Below are positions 33,979 to 43,837 of a DNA stretch of 64,000 nucleotides, in pieces. The stretch comes from Narthecium ossifragum (Eukaryota; Streptophyta; Magnoliopsida; Dioscoreales; Nartheciaceae): the NCBI GenBank assembly GCA_963920575.1, contig OY986966.1, forward strand, positions 14,959,297 to 15,023,296. The letters run 5' to 3'. The position numbers and the translations under genes were made by a program. How positions within the stretch are numbered: position 1 is the stretch's first letter; every line of letters starts with the position of its first letter. The notes under the pieces were generated by a model. It searched no databases and was not told where the DNA came from. It saw only the letters and a program-made list of their open reading frames with translations.

Positions 33979-34420
33979 GGTAGGGATGAAGATGAAGGAC
34001 GGCGCCGGCGACGATCAACGGAGCCCAAGGATTCGCGGGGTGAGATGGTGGAATGGGTTTGGACGAAACGGAGAGGTCGTGAGTGGGGAAGGAGGCCGGA
34101 GGAAGGGAATGTAGTGGGGTGGAGGATGGTGGTGAGGAGGGCTTGCCGGAGGGGAGACTGACGACCCACCGTGAGTGGGGGAGTGCCGGCAGAAACCAAG
34201 TGGAAAGGAGAGGAAGAAAAGGGGAAGCGATCAAAGGGAATAAGCCCTAGGATCGCTCGAGCTCCTCTTTTAACCCCAAACCACGCGACTTCGATCGATC
34301 CGGCCGTGGACTTGGATCGGTCGAAGTCCACGCGGCACTCAGCCCAAGAACGGTAAGTGAGGAGGATCGATCGTTCGCTATAAGCCCGATCGATCCAACT
34401 CTCGCCCCCATGCTAAAGCA
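33979..34420 (-). promoter_or_regulatory. Promoter-like leader before the 33978 ORF
   Basis: On the minus strand, GATCGATC sites at about 34390, 34365 and 34293 are followed by a TTAAAAGAG tract (near 34270) and a long CT-rich, GC-rich stretch reaching the ATG, which looks like a plant 5' untranslated leader. Inference only. Confidence 0.35.
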
Positions 34421-34656
34421 GTGGAACGCGTGGGACATCGCCTATAATATGCATAACATCGTATCCAAGCAAGGTATCCACGCAACACGAAATATGCAAG
34501 CAAACTGAAGCCCACTGATATTGATGAACTAACAAAGCACTGATGCCAAGAGAAAATCTGAAGTGCCAAAAAAATATAAACTCGCAACTACCAAACTCAA
34601 CCTAGACAGACAGCAAGCAGAAGTCCTAGAAAGCAAATATACGATAGTCCTAAAGT

Positions 34657-35256
34657 CTAATCATCGTCGTCCATGTCGTCCTCGTCCTCGTCATCAGAAT
34701 CACTCTCGCTTGACTGTCGGAACAGTGGGCGATCAGGATCATCTGAGGCATATGGGGATCCTGGTGGCGAAAGTGCTGGCGATAGAAGCCCAGGATCGAT
34801 CAGAAATCGTGGAGGCACCACGACGGAGGACCCGTCGGGCAAGCGGAAAGCGACCCACGGATCCGTGAGACGGGGGTCGTGCTGAATAGCATAAACAAGA
34901 TAGGCAAAGAGATCAGGATCCGGTAATGGCCCAAAAAACTCAACACCGACAGGATGGTCGATAACCGAACCGGCAGGATAAATAGGGATGGGGACATCCC
35001 GAGGATGGTAACAGTAGACTACCGGTGGCGACGGTGGTCGGCTTGAGTCGGCTGAGTCGGCAAGGTCATCATCAGATGAAAATATTGAAGCTTGAGATAC
35101 CGGAGAACCTGACTCAAACTTGGGCTCCGACGACTCGTGGCTGGAAGTAGACATTGAGGGTGACCCTGCATCCGAGATAATTGGTAAGAGAAAGATAGAA
35201 GACGAATGACTGGATAGTGCTACATCGATCGGACTAGCAGTGGCCGATCGATCCAT
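34657..35256 (-). CDS. Element D ORF between pol and the 33978 ORF; acidic Ser/Pro protein
   Basis: ATG at 35256 (a GTG at 35259 precedes it), 199 codons. The first codons are themselves built from GATCGATC sites. It is Ser/Pro-rich with a middle block VVYCYHPRDVPIPIYPAG...GVEFFGPLPDPDLFAYLVYAIQHDP...WVAFRLPDGS that looks like a folded segment, and an acidic tail (SDSDDEDEDDMDDDD). No family recognised. Position after pol and ahead of the plant transposon-protein ORF suggests an accessory retrotransposon protein, possibly expressed from an internal promoter or by splicing. Confidence 0.55.
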   Translation of the reverse strand: MDRSATASPIDVALSSHSSSIFLLPIISDAGSPSMSTSSHESSEPKFESGSPVSQASIFSSDDDLADSADSSRPPSPPVVYCYHPRDVPIPIYPAGSVIDHPVGVEFFGPLPDPDLFAYLVYAIQHDPRLTDPWVAFRLPDGSSVVVPPRFLIDPGLLSPALSPPGSPYASDDPDRPLFRQSSESDSDDEDEDDMDDDD

Positions 35257-35259
35257 CAC

Positions 35260-36640
35260 GGAGTGACGGAGGAACTACACAGAGTAAAACAGAGGATGGG
35301 GAAAGATTCAAGAAACCGATGGTGAATGGTTGAGGGAAGAAGGGAAGGCTAACATGCATAACGGCGGGTTAGACAAGCACGGAACCTGTGAGAGAACTGT
35401 GGAGGACACCGGCAATGGTGGCCGGCGCCATTGGTTGGAAACCATGGCAAAAACCATGGGTTCCACCGTAAACGTACACACAAGAGACAAACACATGCGG
35501 CGGAGATATGAAGATGACGCGTGGGACTCTTACCGGAAAGCTTCAATTGCCTGGAGGAACACGCCGGAAGTAGGGACGAAGGTGGAGCTCCCAAGCCGGG
35601 CGCCGAAGATGCGCTGCACTACGACGGCCGCGGAACAACAAAGATTGAACTAGGGCACTCGGTAGGACTCAGAGATGAAGTAAGGATGAGAATAAAAAGG
35701 CGGTGAAGAGGTATGGATAGACTTGGAATCGAGTCCGAGTTGGGGACGACGACGGCCGCGGCGCGAAAGATGGAAGTATGCAAGAGGTTTGAGCTGGATC
35801 GATCGGCCTAGAACAGGTAAATTGCTCCATCACCACGTGGTCGCATCAGGTGTACTCCGATGAAACAAAGCGCATAAAGGTGCCCGATCGATCAAACTTG
35901 GTGAGAAGGATCGATCGAACCTACTCAACAACACTCAAAGAGCGCGATCGATAGAAAGATCGATCGAACCTTGTAGGGCCAAAAACACCACGCTTTGTCA
36001 CCAGAAAAATACCCCCTCGGACCGATCGGACCCGCTATGACGGATCGATCGAACCCGCTCACTAGTTTCTCACATTGGCGGAGCGAAAGAGGGATCGATC
36101 GAATGTTGTAGTGCCAAAAACACTACGCTCTGTCATGATTAAATGCACAAGGCGGATGGGTCCCTCTCTCAAGATTCGATCAATCCAACTATAGCCAGGA
36201 CTAAAGCCAAGACGGAGCGAAAAACCGATCGATCGGGTGCTTGCGAGGCAAAAACACCATGTTCTGTCAATCATAATGACACAGCTCGGATCGATCGTCC
36301 ACCATGAGATGGATCGATCCAACTATGAAACGAAGAAAATAATGCTGGACGCAGAGAAGGATCGATCGAACCTATTTGGCTAGATCGATTAGTCGGACCG
36401 AAATGCGAGAAAATCCAAAAGAAATCGGGAAATTCAGCTGCTGCGAACCCTGTGAAAATATGAACCTCTCCAGGCCGAAAGAAATCAAGGACGGACATCC
36501 CAAAGTTCACCAGTAACACGACCAATCACTGACAGCGATGACAGAATTATCAGACAACCAAAATCAACAAAGCAACTAAGTAGAAAAGACGCAAGCATGC
36601 AAAGAAAACGTGAAAGAAACCAAAACAAAAGAACACACAA
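35260..36640 (-). other. Pol-to-accessory-ORF spacer of element D with LTR-like array
   Basis: About 1.4 kb without a convincing ORF. 35790-36400 has about a dozen GATCGATC or one-off sites. Interspersed are three copies of a GACAGA(A/G)C-TG-TGTTTTTGGC block (minus strand; near 35975-35998, 36109-36137 and 36247-36270), the same block that lies between palindromes in the A and E LTRs (GACAGAACATG...TTTTTGGCTG). It therefore looks like a copy of LTR promoter sequence inside the element. Confidence 0.65.
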
Positions 36641-36644
36641 AACG

Positions 36645-36668
36645 GATGGGTTGCCTCCCATCAAGCGC
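36645..36668 (-). promoter_or_regulatory. Conserved post-pol hairpin, element D copy
   Basis: Minus strand: AAGCGCTT, stem GATGGG, loop AGGCAA, stem CCCATC, about 40-60 bp after the pol stop. Same loop as in A and C, different but complementary stem. Confidence 0.7.
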
Positions 36669-36707
36669 TTGGTTTAACGTCTCGAGCTCGACGCCATGAA
36701 AGCACAA

Positions 36708-39700
36708 CTACTCAGTTAGTGGTTCATGCAACCTCTGTGTGGCTTCTAAGGTCAGAGGATTTTCTATGTATCGTTTTAACCTCTGGCCATTCACTTTGAA
36801 GGTGGAATCAGAGTTAGGATGGCGGAGTTCAACAGCCCCATGAGAGAAAACTTGAGTGATTTCGAATGGGCCTGTCCATCTAGATTTCAGTTTTCCGGGG
36901 AAAAGCCGTAATCTAGCGTTAAATAACCACACCCTATCTCCCACATTAAAAGTTCTCTGATTAATGAACCGATCATGGTATGCCTTAGTTCGAGCTTTAT
37001 AGATAAGAGCATTATCATAGGCGTCATTACGTATTTCCTCCAACTCATTGAGTTGGAGCAGGCGAGCGCTCTGACCCGTAGGTAACCAATTAACCTCTTT
37101 AATAGTTAACCACACTCTATCCATGAGATTTACTGGTAAGCGGCAATGCTTACCGTAGACCATCCGATATGGGGACATCCCTATGGGTGTTTTAAATGCC
37201 GTTCTATATGCCCATAGTGCTTCATTCAAGCGCATAGACCAGTCCTTCCTATCCAACCGCACGACTTTCTCCAGGATGTGTTTGATCTCCCTATTAGACA
37301 CCTCTACCTGCCCACTGGTCTGAGGGTGATCTGGGGTGGCAACCTTATGGGAAATATTATACTTATCGAGAGTGTAACGGAAATATCGATTCATAAAGTG
37401 CGATCCGCCATCACTTATAATAGCTCGAGGATGATCAAACCGAGAGAAAATGTTAGAATGAAGAAATTTAACAACAACTCGGTGATCATTGGTCTTAGTC
37501 GCTATGGCTTCAATCCATTTCGAAACGTAATCAACAGCTAATAAAATGTAGATGTAGCCATTCGAAGGAGGAAACGGGCCCATAAAATCAATTCCCCAAA
37601 CATCAAATACTTCACATTCAATAATCGGGTTTTGAGGCATCTCATTTCGATGCGAAATACTCCCTAACTGTTGACACCGCACACAAGCTTTTGAAAAACT
37701 GTGAGCATCACGAAAAATCGAGGGCCAATAAAAACCAGATTGAAAAATCTTGGCTGCGGTTCTATGGCCAGAAAAGTGTCCTCCACATGCATGAGAGTGG
37801 CATGAAGTCAGAATGGAGATAATCTCAGATTCGGGTACACAACATCGCATAATCTGATCCGGACAGTGTTTAAAAAGGATGGGATCATTCCATACATAGG
37901 ATTTAACTTTCGAAAAGAATTTATCTCGATCTAGTTTATTCCAATGAGCAGGAGTGAATCCAGAAACAAGATAATTTACGATGTGTGCAAACCACGGTTT
38001 TGGTGCTTGATCAACAGCCAATAAATATTCATCAGGGAAGGTATCATCGATCGGGGATGAATCATTAATGACATCGACAGGAAGACGAGACAGGTGATCG
38101 GCGACCACGTTTAAAGCTCCCTTTTTATCTCGTAATTCCAGATCGAACTCTTGAAGAAGCAAAATCCAACGAATTAATCGAGGTTTAAGCTCTTTCCTGG
38201 AAACAAGATACTTAAGGGCTGAATGATCGGTAAAAATTATGACTTTGGATTCAAGAAGATATGACCGAAATTTTTCTAGGGAAAAAATCACAGCCAGTAG
38301 ATCTTTCTCAGTAGTCGTGTAATTCACCTGAGCTTCATTCAACGTCTTACTAGCATAGTAGATGACACGAGATAGTTTATCAATAGTTTGTCCCAACACA
38401 GCACCTACTGCGTGATCGGATGCGTCACACATGATTTCAAAAGGATGATTATAATCAGGAGAATGGACAACCGGTGCTGAAGAGAGTGAATCACGCAGGA
38501 CATGAAAGGCATGAAGACAAGATTGATCGAACACAAATGGAACATCTTTAACCAATAGAGCACATAACGGTCGGGAGATTTTACTGAAATCCTTAATAAA
38601 CCTCCGATAGTACCCAGCGTGGCCCAGGAAAGACCGAATTTGACGCACTGACGAAGGAGGCGGAAGTTTAGAAATAAGCTCCAACTTAGCTTTATCTACC
38701 TCAATCCCCCGACTTGAAATGACGTGGCCGAGAACGATACCTTCCGTAACCATAAAATGGCTCTTTTCCCAACTCAACACCAGATTAGTTTTCTCACACC
38801 TAGCAAGGACTTTGGATAGGTTTGCAAGGCATGAGTTAAAAGATTGGCCAAACACAGAGAAATCATCCATAAATATCTCTAGAAACTGTTCAATCATATC
38901 CCCGAAGATAGCAAGCATGCAACGTTGGAATGTCGCTGGAGCATTGCAAAGGCCAAAAGGCATGCGACGATAAGCGAATGTTCCATACGGACATGTAAAG
39001 GTTGTCTTCTCCTGATCATTAGGATCGATGGCGACTTGATTATACCCCGAGTACCCGTCAAGGAAACAATAATAGGCTTGACCTGATAATCGTTCTAAAA
39101 TCTGGTCAATGAAGGGCAATGGAAAATGATCTTTACGAGTTAAAGCGTTAAGACTCCTATAATCGATACAAACTCTCCACCCTGTGGTCTGTCTAGTTGG
39201 GATATCCTCCCCTTTGTCATTTTTAACCACTGTGATACCAGATTTTTTTGGAACGACTTGAGTAGGACTAATCCATTTAGAGTCTGATATTGGATAAATG
39301 ATCCCTGCGTCTAAAAGTTTAATTACTTCCTTCATTACAACATCTTTCATAAGAGGGTTGAGCCGGCGTTGCATCTCCCGGACACATTTAGTTTCATCCT
39401 CTAAGAGTATGCGATGCATGCAAATCGAAGGATCAATGCCTTTAAGATCACCAATGGACCACCCTATAGCTCTTTTATGCAGTTTAAGGACATCGAGTAA
39501 TTGATGCTCTTGATCAATGGTTAAGGCAGAAGAGATAATTACTGGAAGGGTAGATTCAGGTCCAAGGAAGGCATATTTTAAATTGGATGGCAACGTTTTC
39601 AGCTCCAAAGATGGTGGTGTGATCAAAGAAGGTACAGTCGGAATTGAGGAAGTGGGAGGTAAAGGCTCAAGGAGAGGCTTTTTCCAGGAAATACCGCACA

Positions 39701-41765
39701 CATCAGTAATGACATCAAGATCGTTAAAATCCTTTAAAACGCTGTCATTTTCAGACTTGAAAACCGACCTAAAACCATCTAAATCATTTTTTTCATTGTT
39801 CACAACCGGAAACACTACATCCGTACTCAAAACATCTTCATGCACATGTGACACATAATGTTCAAAAACATCGTCTTCAACCACCATAGACATGTGACAA
39901 CCACTCTCAACACTCCCACACGGAGTATCATCATTCAACAACAACACAGGCAATGTATCATCAATACAACTCATTATCTCATCCTCATTAACCAAGGTAT
40001 CAACCATAAAGCAGTCATCATCATACGCATGATTCTTTGAAGCATGAAATATATTCAAACGTAATTCCATATTACCAAATGTGATCGTCATGAAACCATC
40101 CCTACAGTTAATACAAGCATTGGCTGTAGCCAAGAAGGGTCGGCCAAGGATTATAGGAACCGATTTTTTAGTTTGCACTCCAGGTTCCATGTCTAACACA
40201 CCAAAGTCAACTGGGAATACGCACCGATCAACCTTAACCAAAATGTCTTCAAGGATTCCTCTTGGGGTCTTAATTGATCGATCAGCTAATTGTAGGGTCA
40301 TGGCCGTAGGTTTCAATTCTCCTATACCAAACTTAGAATATAAGGAGAAAGGCATGAGGTTGACACTTGCACCCAAATCCAGTAGTGCTCCATCAATCGT
40401 GTGATTTCCTATAATGCAAGAGATTGTGGGGGTGCCAGGATCCTTGAGCTTAGGAGGAAGATCACATCGAAGAATTGAGCTAACTTGCTCGGTCAGGAAA
40501 ATCTTCTTAGACACATGTGACCTAGACTGTCGTTTATGTGTGCAAAGGTCCTTGAGGAATTTGGCATAAGATGGAATGCGTTTGATGGCATCAAGCAGAG
40601 GAAGATTAATATGCATTTTTTTAAACACCTCCATCATCTCATCTATTTTCGAATTTTTGAATGGCGTGGAAGTAGGATCTGCCAAAGCTTCAGGGAAAGG
40701 AACCTTGGGAATATATGTTGTGGGATTTGGTTCTCTTTCATGAGATGATGCCATGTGTGGTGATGCATGTAAATCTTCAATGGAATCATGATGATTTGAA
40801 TGTGGAGTGTCGGAGGATGAACCAGGTTCCTTTGATGCACATGAGTTATTGTGCAATGATGTCTGAGAATGAGTTGCATGTAAATCTTGATTATCTGTGG
40901 TTACTTTAGGTTGCTCAATGTTGGCAAAAGTTTTACCACTACGAAGGGTTGTCACAGCTTGTACTTGTTCATGCGATGAGTCTACATGATGTTGGCCTTT
41001 GGGATTAGGAATAGACTGACTTGGTAATTGTCCATCTTCTCTCCTAGACAATCCATTAGCCAATTGACCCAATTGGGCCTCTATCTTTGCCAGAGTTTGA
41101 GAATGAGAGTGTACTAATTGGGTCAACTCATCGTTGTGTGGACCTTGATTTTGTTGCTGTGGATGAAGAGCTGAGTGATTTTGGGGTCCTTGACTCTGGG
41201 GAGGTACATACGGTTTGTTTCCCCAAGATTGAGATGTTTGATTTTGAAAAGGCCGATATGGAGGTCGAAATGATGAAGTTTGGCCTTGAGAGTTGGTAGG
41301 ATATGATGATTGGAATTTTAGAGGATAATTCATAGTATGAGCACCTAAGGATGGCCTAGAATTAAAAGAATTTGGTTGTTGGCTTGGTGTTCTCCACGAA
41401 AAATTTGGATGATCTCTTAAACCAGGATTGTAAGAATTTGAATAAGGATCATAAGCTGGTTTAGATTGTCCATAAACGACATTAATGTGTTCCTGTACTA
41501 ACTCAGGATAATGACATGCCAAATGGCAGTCAGTGACATCGTGACCAGGAGTAGAACACAAGAAACAGATTTCTCCGGACGATGGAAGCGTAGAAGGAAT
41601 GGATGAATCCACCTGATTCGTTGTTTGAGTAAGAACATGATCTAGTTTCCTACTCAAGGCATCAACCTGTTGAGCTAGATGGGTGGATTCGTTTAATTCA
41701 AGAATTCCTCGAGGATTGGTCAAAATCGTGTTGTAGATACTCAGATAATTTGAGCACAGTTTAGT
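36708..41765 (-). CDS. Element D gag(C-terminal)-PR-RT-RNase H-integrase, uninterrupted
   Basis: A frame of 1671 codons counted from a TTG at 41723 (no ATG; open upstream to a stop at 41768-41766). Residues 1-400: C-terminal gag with a CFLCSTPGHDVTDC knuckle (53-66) and a Gln-rich linker. Protease: DLGAS at 449-453, ILGRPFL near 525. RT: GWRVCIDYR 848-856, FLDGYSGY about 887, FMDDF 951-955. RNase H: D1100 (MCDASD), TTEKDLL about 1139, FTDHSAL about 1166, VADHLSRL about 1209. Integrase: H-H-C-C finger 1309-1350; D1379 (WGIDFMG), D1438 (ISDGG), E1474 (GQVEVSNRE), a D-D-35-E spacing; C-terminal module [17 protein letters not shown]. All catalytic residues are present. The N-terminal half of gag is missing, so it is not a complete polyprotein. 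Confidence 0.93.
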   Translation of the reverse strand, partial: TKLCSNYLSIYNTILTNPRGILELNESTHLAQQVDALSRKLDHVLTQTTNQVDSSIPSTLPSSGEICFLCSTPGHDVTDCHLACHYPELVQEHINVVYGQSKPAYDPYSNSYNPGLRDHPNFSWRTPSQQPNSFNSRPSLGAHTMNYPLKFQSSYPTNSQGQTSSFRPPYRPFQNQTSQSWGNKPYVPPQSQGPQNHSALHPQQQNQGPHNDELTQLVHSHSQTLAKIEAQLGQLANGLSRREDGQLPSQSIPNPKGQHHVDSSHEQVQAVTTLRSGKTFANIEQPKVTTDNQDLHATHSQTSLHNNSCASKEPGSSSDTPHSNHHDSIEDLHASPHMASSHEREPNPTTYIPKVPFPEALADPTSTPFKNSKIDEMMEVFKKMHINLPLLDAIKRIPSYAKFLKDLCTHKRQSRSHVSKKIFLTEQVSSILRCDLPPKLKDPGTPTISCIIGNHTIDGALLDLGASVNLMPFSLYSKFGIGELKPTAMTLQLADRSIKTPRGILEDILVKVDRCVFPVDFGVLDMEPGVQTKKSVPIILGRPFLATANACINCRDGFMTITFGNMELRLNIFHASKNHAYDDDCFMVDTLVNEDEIMSCIDDTLPVLLLNDDTPCGSVESGCHMSMVVEDDVFEHYVSHVHEDVLSTDVVFPVVNNEKNDLDGFRSVFKSENDSVLKDFNDLDVITDVCGISWKKPLLEPLPPTSSIPTVPSLITPPSLELKTLPSNLKYAFLGPESTLPVIISSALTIDQEHQLLDVLKLHKRAIGWSIGDLKGIDPSICMHRILLEDETKCVREMQRRLNPLMKDVVMKEVIKLLDAGIIYPISDSKWISPTQVVPKKSGITVVKNDKGEDIPTRQTTGWRVCIDYRSLNALTRKDHFPLPFIDQILERLSGQAYYCFLDGYSGYNQVAIDPNDQEKTTFTCPYGTFAYRRMPFGLCNAPATFQRCMLAIFGDMIEQFLEIFMDDFSVFGQSFNSCLANLSKVLARCEKTNLVLSWEKSHFMVTEGIVLGHVISSRGIEVDKAKLELISKLPPPSSVRQIRSFLGHAGYYRRFIKDFSKISRPLCALLVKDVPFVFDQSCLHAFHVLRDSLSSAPVVHSPDYNHPFEIMCDASDHAVGAVLGQTIDKLSRVIYYASKTLNEAQVNYTTTEKDLLAVIFSLEKFRSYLLESKVIIFTDHSALKYLVSRKELKPRLIRWILLLQEFDLELRDKKGALNVVADHLSRLPVDVINDSSPIDDTFPDEYLLAVDQAPKPWFAHIVNYLVSGFTPAHWNKLDRDKFFSKVKSYVWNDPILFKHCPDQIMRCCVPESEIISILTSCHSHACGGHFSGHRTAAKIFQSGFYWPSIFRDAHSFSKACVRCQQLGSISHRNEMPQNPIIECEVFDVWGIDFMGPFPPSNGYIYILLAVDYVSKWIEAIATKTNDHRVVVKFLHSNIFSRFDHPRAIISDGGSHFMNRYFRYTLDKYNISHKVATPDHPQTSGQVEVSNREIKHILEKVVRLDRKDWSMRLNEALWAYRTAFKTPIGMSPYRMVYGKHCRLPVNLMDRVWLTIKEVNWLPTGQSARLLQLNELEEIRNDAYDNALIYKARTKAYHDRFINQRTFNVGDRVWLFNARLRLFPGKLKSRWTGPFEITQVFSHGAVELRHPNSDSTFKVNGQRLKRYIENPLTLEATQRLHEPLTE

Positions 41766-41934
41766 TTAATTTGGCGCCGTTGCCGGGGATTTTTACGGTG
41801 TTTTGAGTTGTTTACTTAGTATAGTTTCTTGCTTATTAGTTGTATCTTATATAAAAAAACCAAAAATAGTTTCAGTATTAATATTTCCATATCTCTTTGC
41901 GATCAGGAGGTGAAGAACAAAGCGGCATCCTGCC
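41766..41934 (+). other. Chimeric junction with an isolated tRNA-Asp primer-binding site
   Basis: TGGCGCCGTTGCCGGGGA lies at 41772-41789 on the plus strand, opposite to element D. The 20 bp ending at 41772 also occur in the D LTR (29360-29379, inverted), so the site is joined to a scrap of D LTR. The following 145 bp show no coding potential. Confidence 0.75.
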
Positions 41935-43369
41935 GGATGTCGCTCAAATGTGTCACGCACAGCGGTCGCGGTGCAGTACAGCATAAGAGAGGTCGAATTC
42001 CACAGAGAGACAAGCAGGAAAGATCCAGAAATACAGATAATAATATATTGAAGACAATCAAGAAAGCTAACTAAACTAAATTAGATCAAAGGATTAATGA
42101 TAATATAGGATTAACTAAACATATCAGGCTTTTGAAAAGGCTAGGCTTCAGGAATCACTTCACTCGGATTTAGGTTCTTCTCTACCAACGGTTCAATCAA
42201 TACTCAGTTAAGGGATTCACATCCCAACCACCTTAACCGGAAGATATGAAACTACAACCCTAATAAAATATATAAATGTCTCTTCCTACGACTGGTTCTT
42301 CCTTTTATAGTTCTAACTTTATCCAACCAAACCTAAGAATACACGATACCGGCTGTCACTACAGGCAACGCGCGGCAAAAGTTCATCGGGACAAAGTCTT
42401 AACTCTAACCGGATCTCTAAGAATACACAATACCAACTCTCACAATCGGCAATGCATAGCAAAGATCTCACGGGATAGAGCCCCAATCTTGTCTTACCAG
42501 ATCCCTAAGAATACACAATACCAGCTGTCACTACGGGCAATGCATAGCAAACGTCTCGCAAGACTCGGCAGGAGAATCAAAAGAGATAGCTATGGGATCA
42601 CAATATCATAAAAGAAGCATGACTGAAATTATAATAATGTTTAACCAGAAAGCAATCTGTGAAGATCCAATACATAAAAAGAGTTTAACAATAAAGATTA
42701 AAAACATGAACCATCGTTGGAGAAGAAACCCTAATCCTCGCTAGATCATCCGTCCGCCATGCCCGCGGATTACTCGGCCATAGATGGAGATGTCTTCATC
42801 TTCTTCCTTTGGGAAACGTCCAGAAAAGAGCCTCCAAAAATGAACAAGAAGTCCCCCACAAACCCTAGAAAGAGTCCTATTTATAGCCCCAAAGTCTCTC
42901 CATCAACGGATTTGATCTAACCCGTTGATTTAATTCACTGGGAACGTCCGATCGATCCTCCTCGGGATGTTGGATCGATCGGTCTTATTAAAATCTTCAA
43001 CTTCTATTTACGCCCGAGTCCGATCGATCGAACTAAGGGAGTCGGATCGATCGGTTTTGTAAAAATCCTCCGTCTCTGGCTATTCCCGAGTCCGATCGAT
43101 GGATGGATCGATCGAACTGTGTTCCTCTAAAAAGCATACGTTCTGTCATTCTTTAATTCCCAAGTCCGATCGATTGAACTATGGGAGTTGGATCGATCGG
43201 TTGCATAAAAATCCGCTGTTTTTGGCTTTTCCCGAGTCCGATCGATCGGACTATGGGTGTCGGATCGATCGGACCCCATAGGGGGGATGCAGGGATCGAT
43301 CGGATCCCTTATGGCTGAAAAACATAGGTTCTGTCACGTTTCTGCGTGGTCCGATCGATCGGCGGATGC
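41935..43369 (-). repeat. E-type LTR, reverse, truncated
   Basis: Reverse complement of the E LTR: its end (GCGACATC) is at 41935 and it runs through the GCATTGC/TTCTTAG repeats, the TATA box (42878-42885) and the GATCGATC array (42948-43365), stopping inside the array. About 300 bp of the LTR start is missing. It joins D-LTR sequence at 43369. Confidence 0.85.
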
Positions 43370-43640
43370 ATGAAGGATTAGGGAGTTCCAACGTGTATAC
43401 AAACCCTAGATTAACGTGTATACAAACCCTATATCAACACCAAGATATAGGAAAATATAATCAATCCATAAAAGCCAAATAATCGTGTATACAAACCCTA
43501 GATCTAACAAATCCCAAGTAAAAACCCTAGAAATAATCTACAAATGTAGGATGTAGGAAATGTCCTTCTATTTACGCCCGAGTCCGATCGATCGAACTAA
43601 GGGAGTCGGATCGATCGGTTTCGTAAAAAACCTCCCTTTT
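43370..43640 (-). repeat. Fragments of D-type and E-type LTR
   Basis: 43370-43540 matches the D LTR (GCATGAAGGATTAGGGA; GATATAGGAAAATATAATC; AATAATCGTGTATACAAACCC as at 29930-30010) with a short internal duplication of the GTGTATACAAACCCTA block. 43566-43635 matches the E array again (as at 43008-43078). Confidence 0.75.
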
Positions 43641-43837
43641 CTTATTTAGTATGCTCCATATTCAAGTGAATGCTTATTGATTGTTTTTTAAGTTGTCTAA
43701 AAATGTTTGTTCATGATATGTTATGAGTTGTGAAGAGCTTGATTGTTCTTTGTTGATGGTGTTGCAACCTTGATATCTTGAGTAGAGTGAAATTTAGTTT
43801 TGCCCAAGGACGAGCAAAAGCTAAGTGTGGGGGAATT
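43641..43837 (+). repeat. A-type 3' internal fragment with polypurine tract
   Basis: Matches 22914-23104 of element A, from GTATGCTCCATATTCAAGTG to the tract AAGTGTGGGGGAATT. Confidence 0.88.

Larger units (their letters stand above)
29170..41765 (-). mobile_element. Athila-type element D, 5' truncated
   Basis: Reading on the minus strand: a gag(C-terminal)-PR-RT-RH-INT frame (41765-36708), a spacer with GATCGATC sites, two further ORFs, a 3' non-coding region, polypurine tract (30756-30768) and 3' LTR (29170-30755). The 5' LTR and the first half of gag are missing: the frame stops abruptly at about 41765 beside an oppositely oriented primer-binding site. The 5 bp left of the LTR are TAACG; no partner copy was found at the right end. 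Confidence 0.9.
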
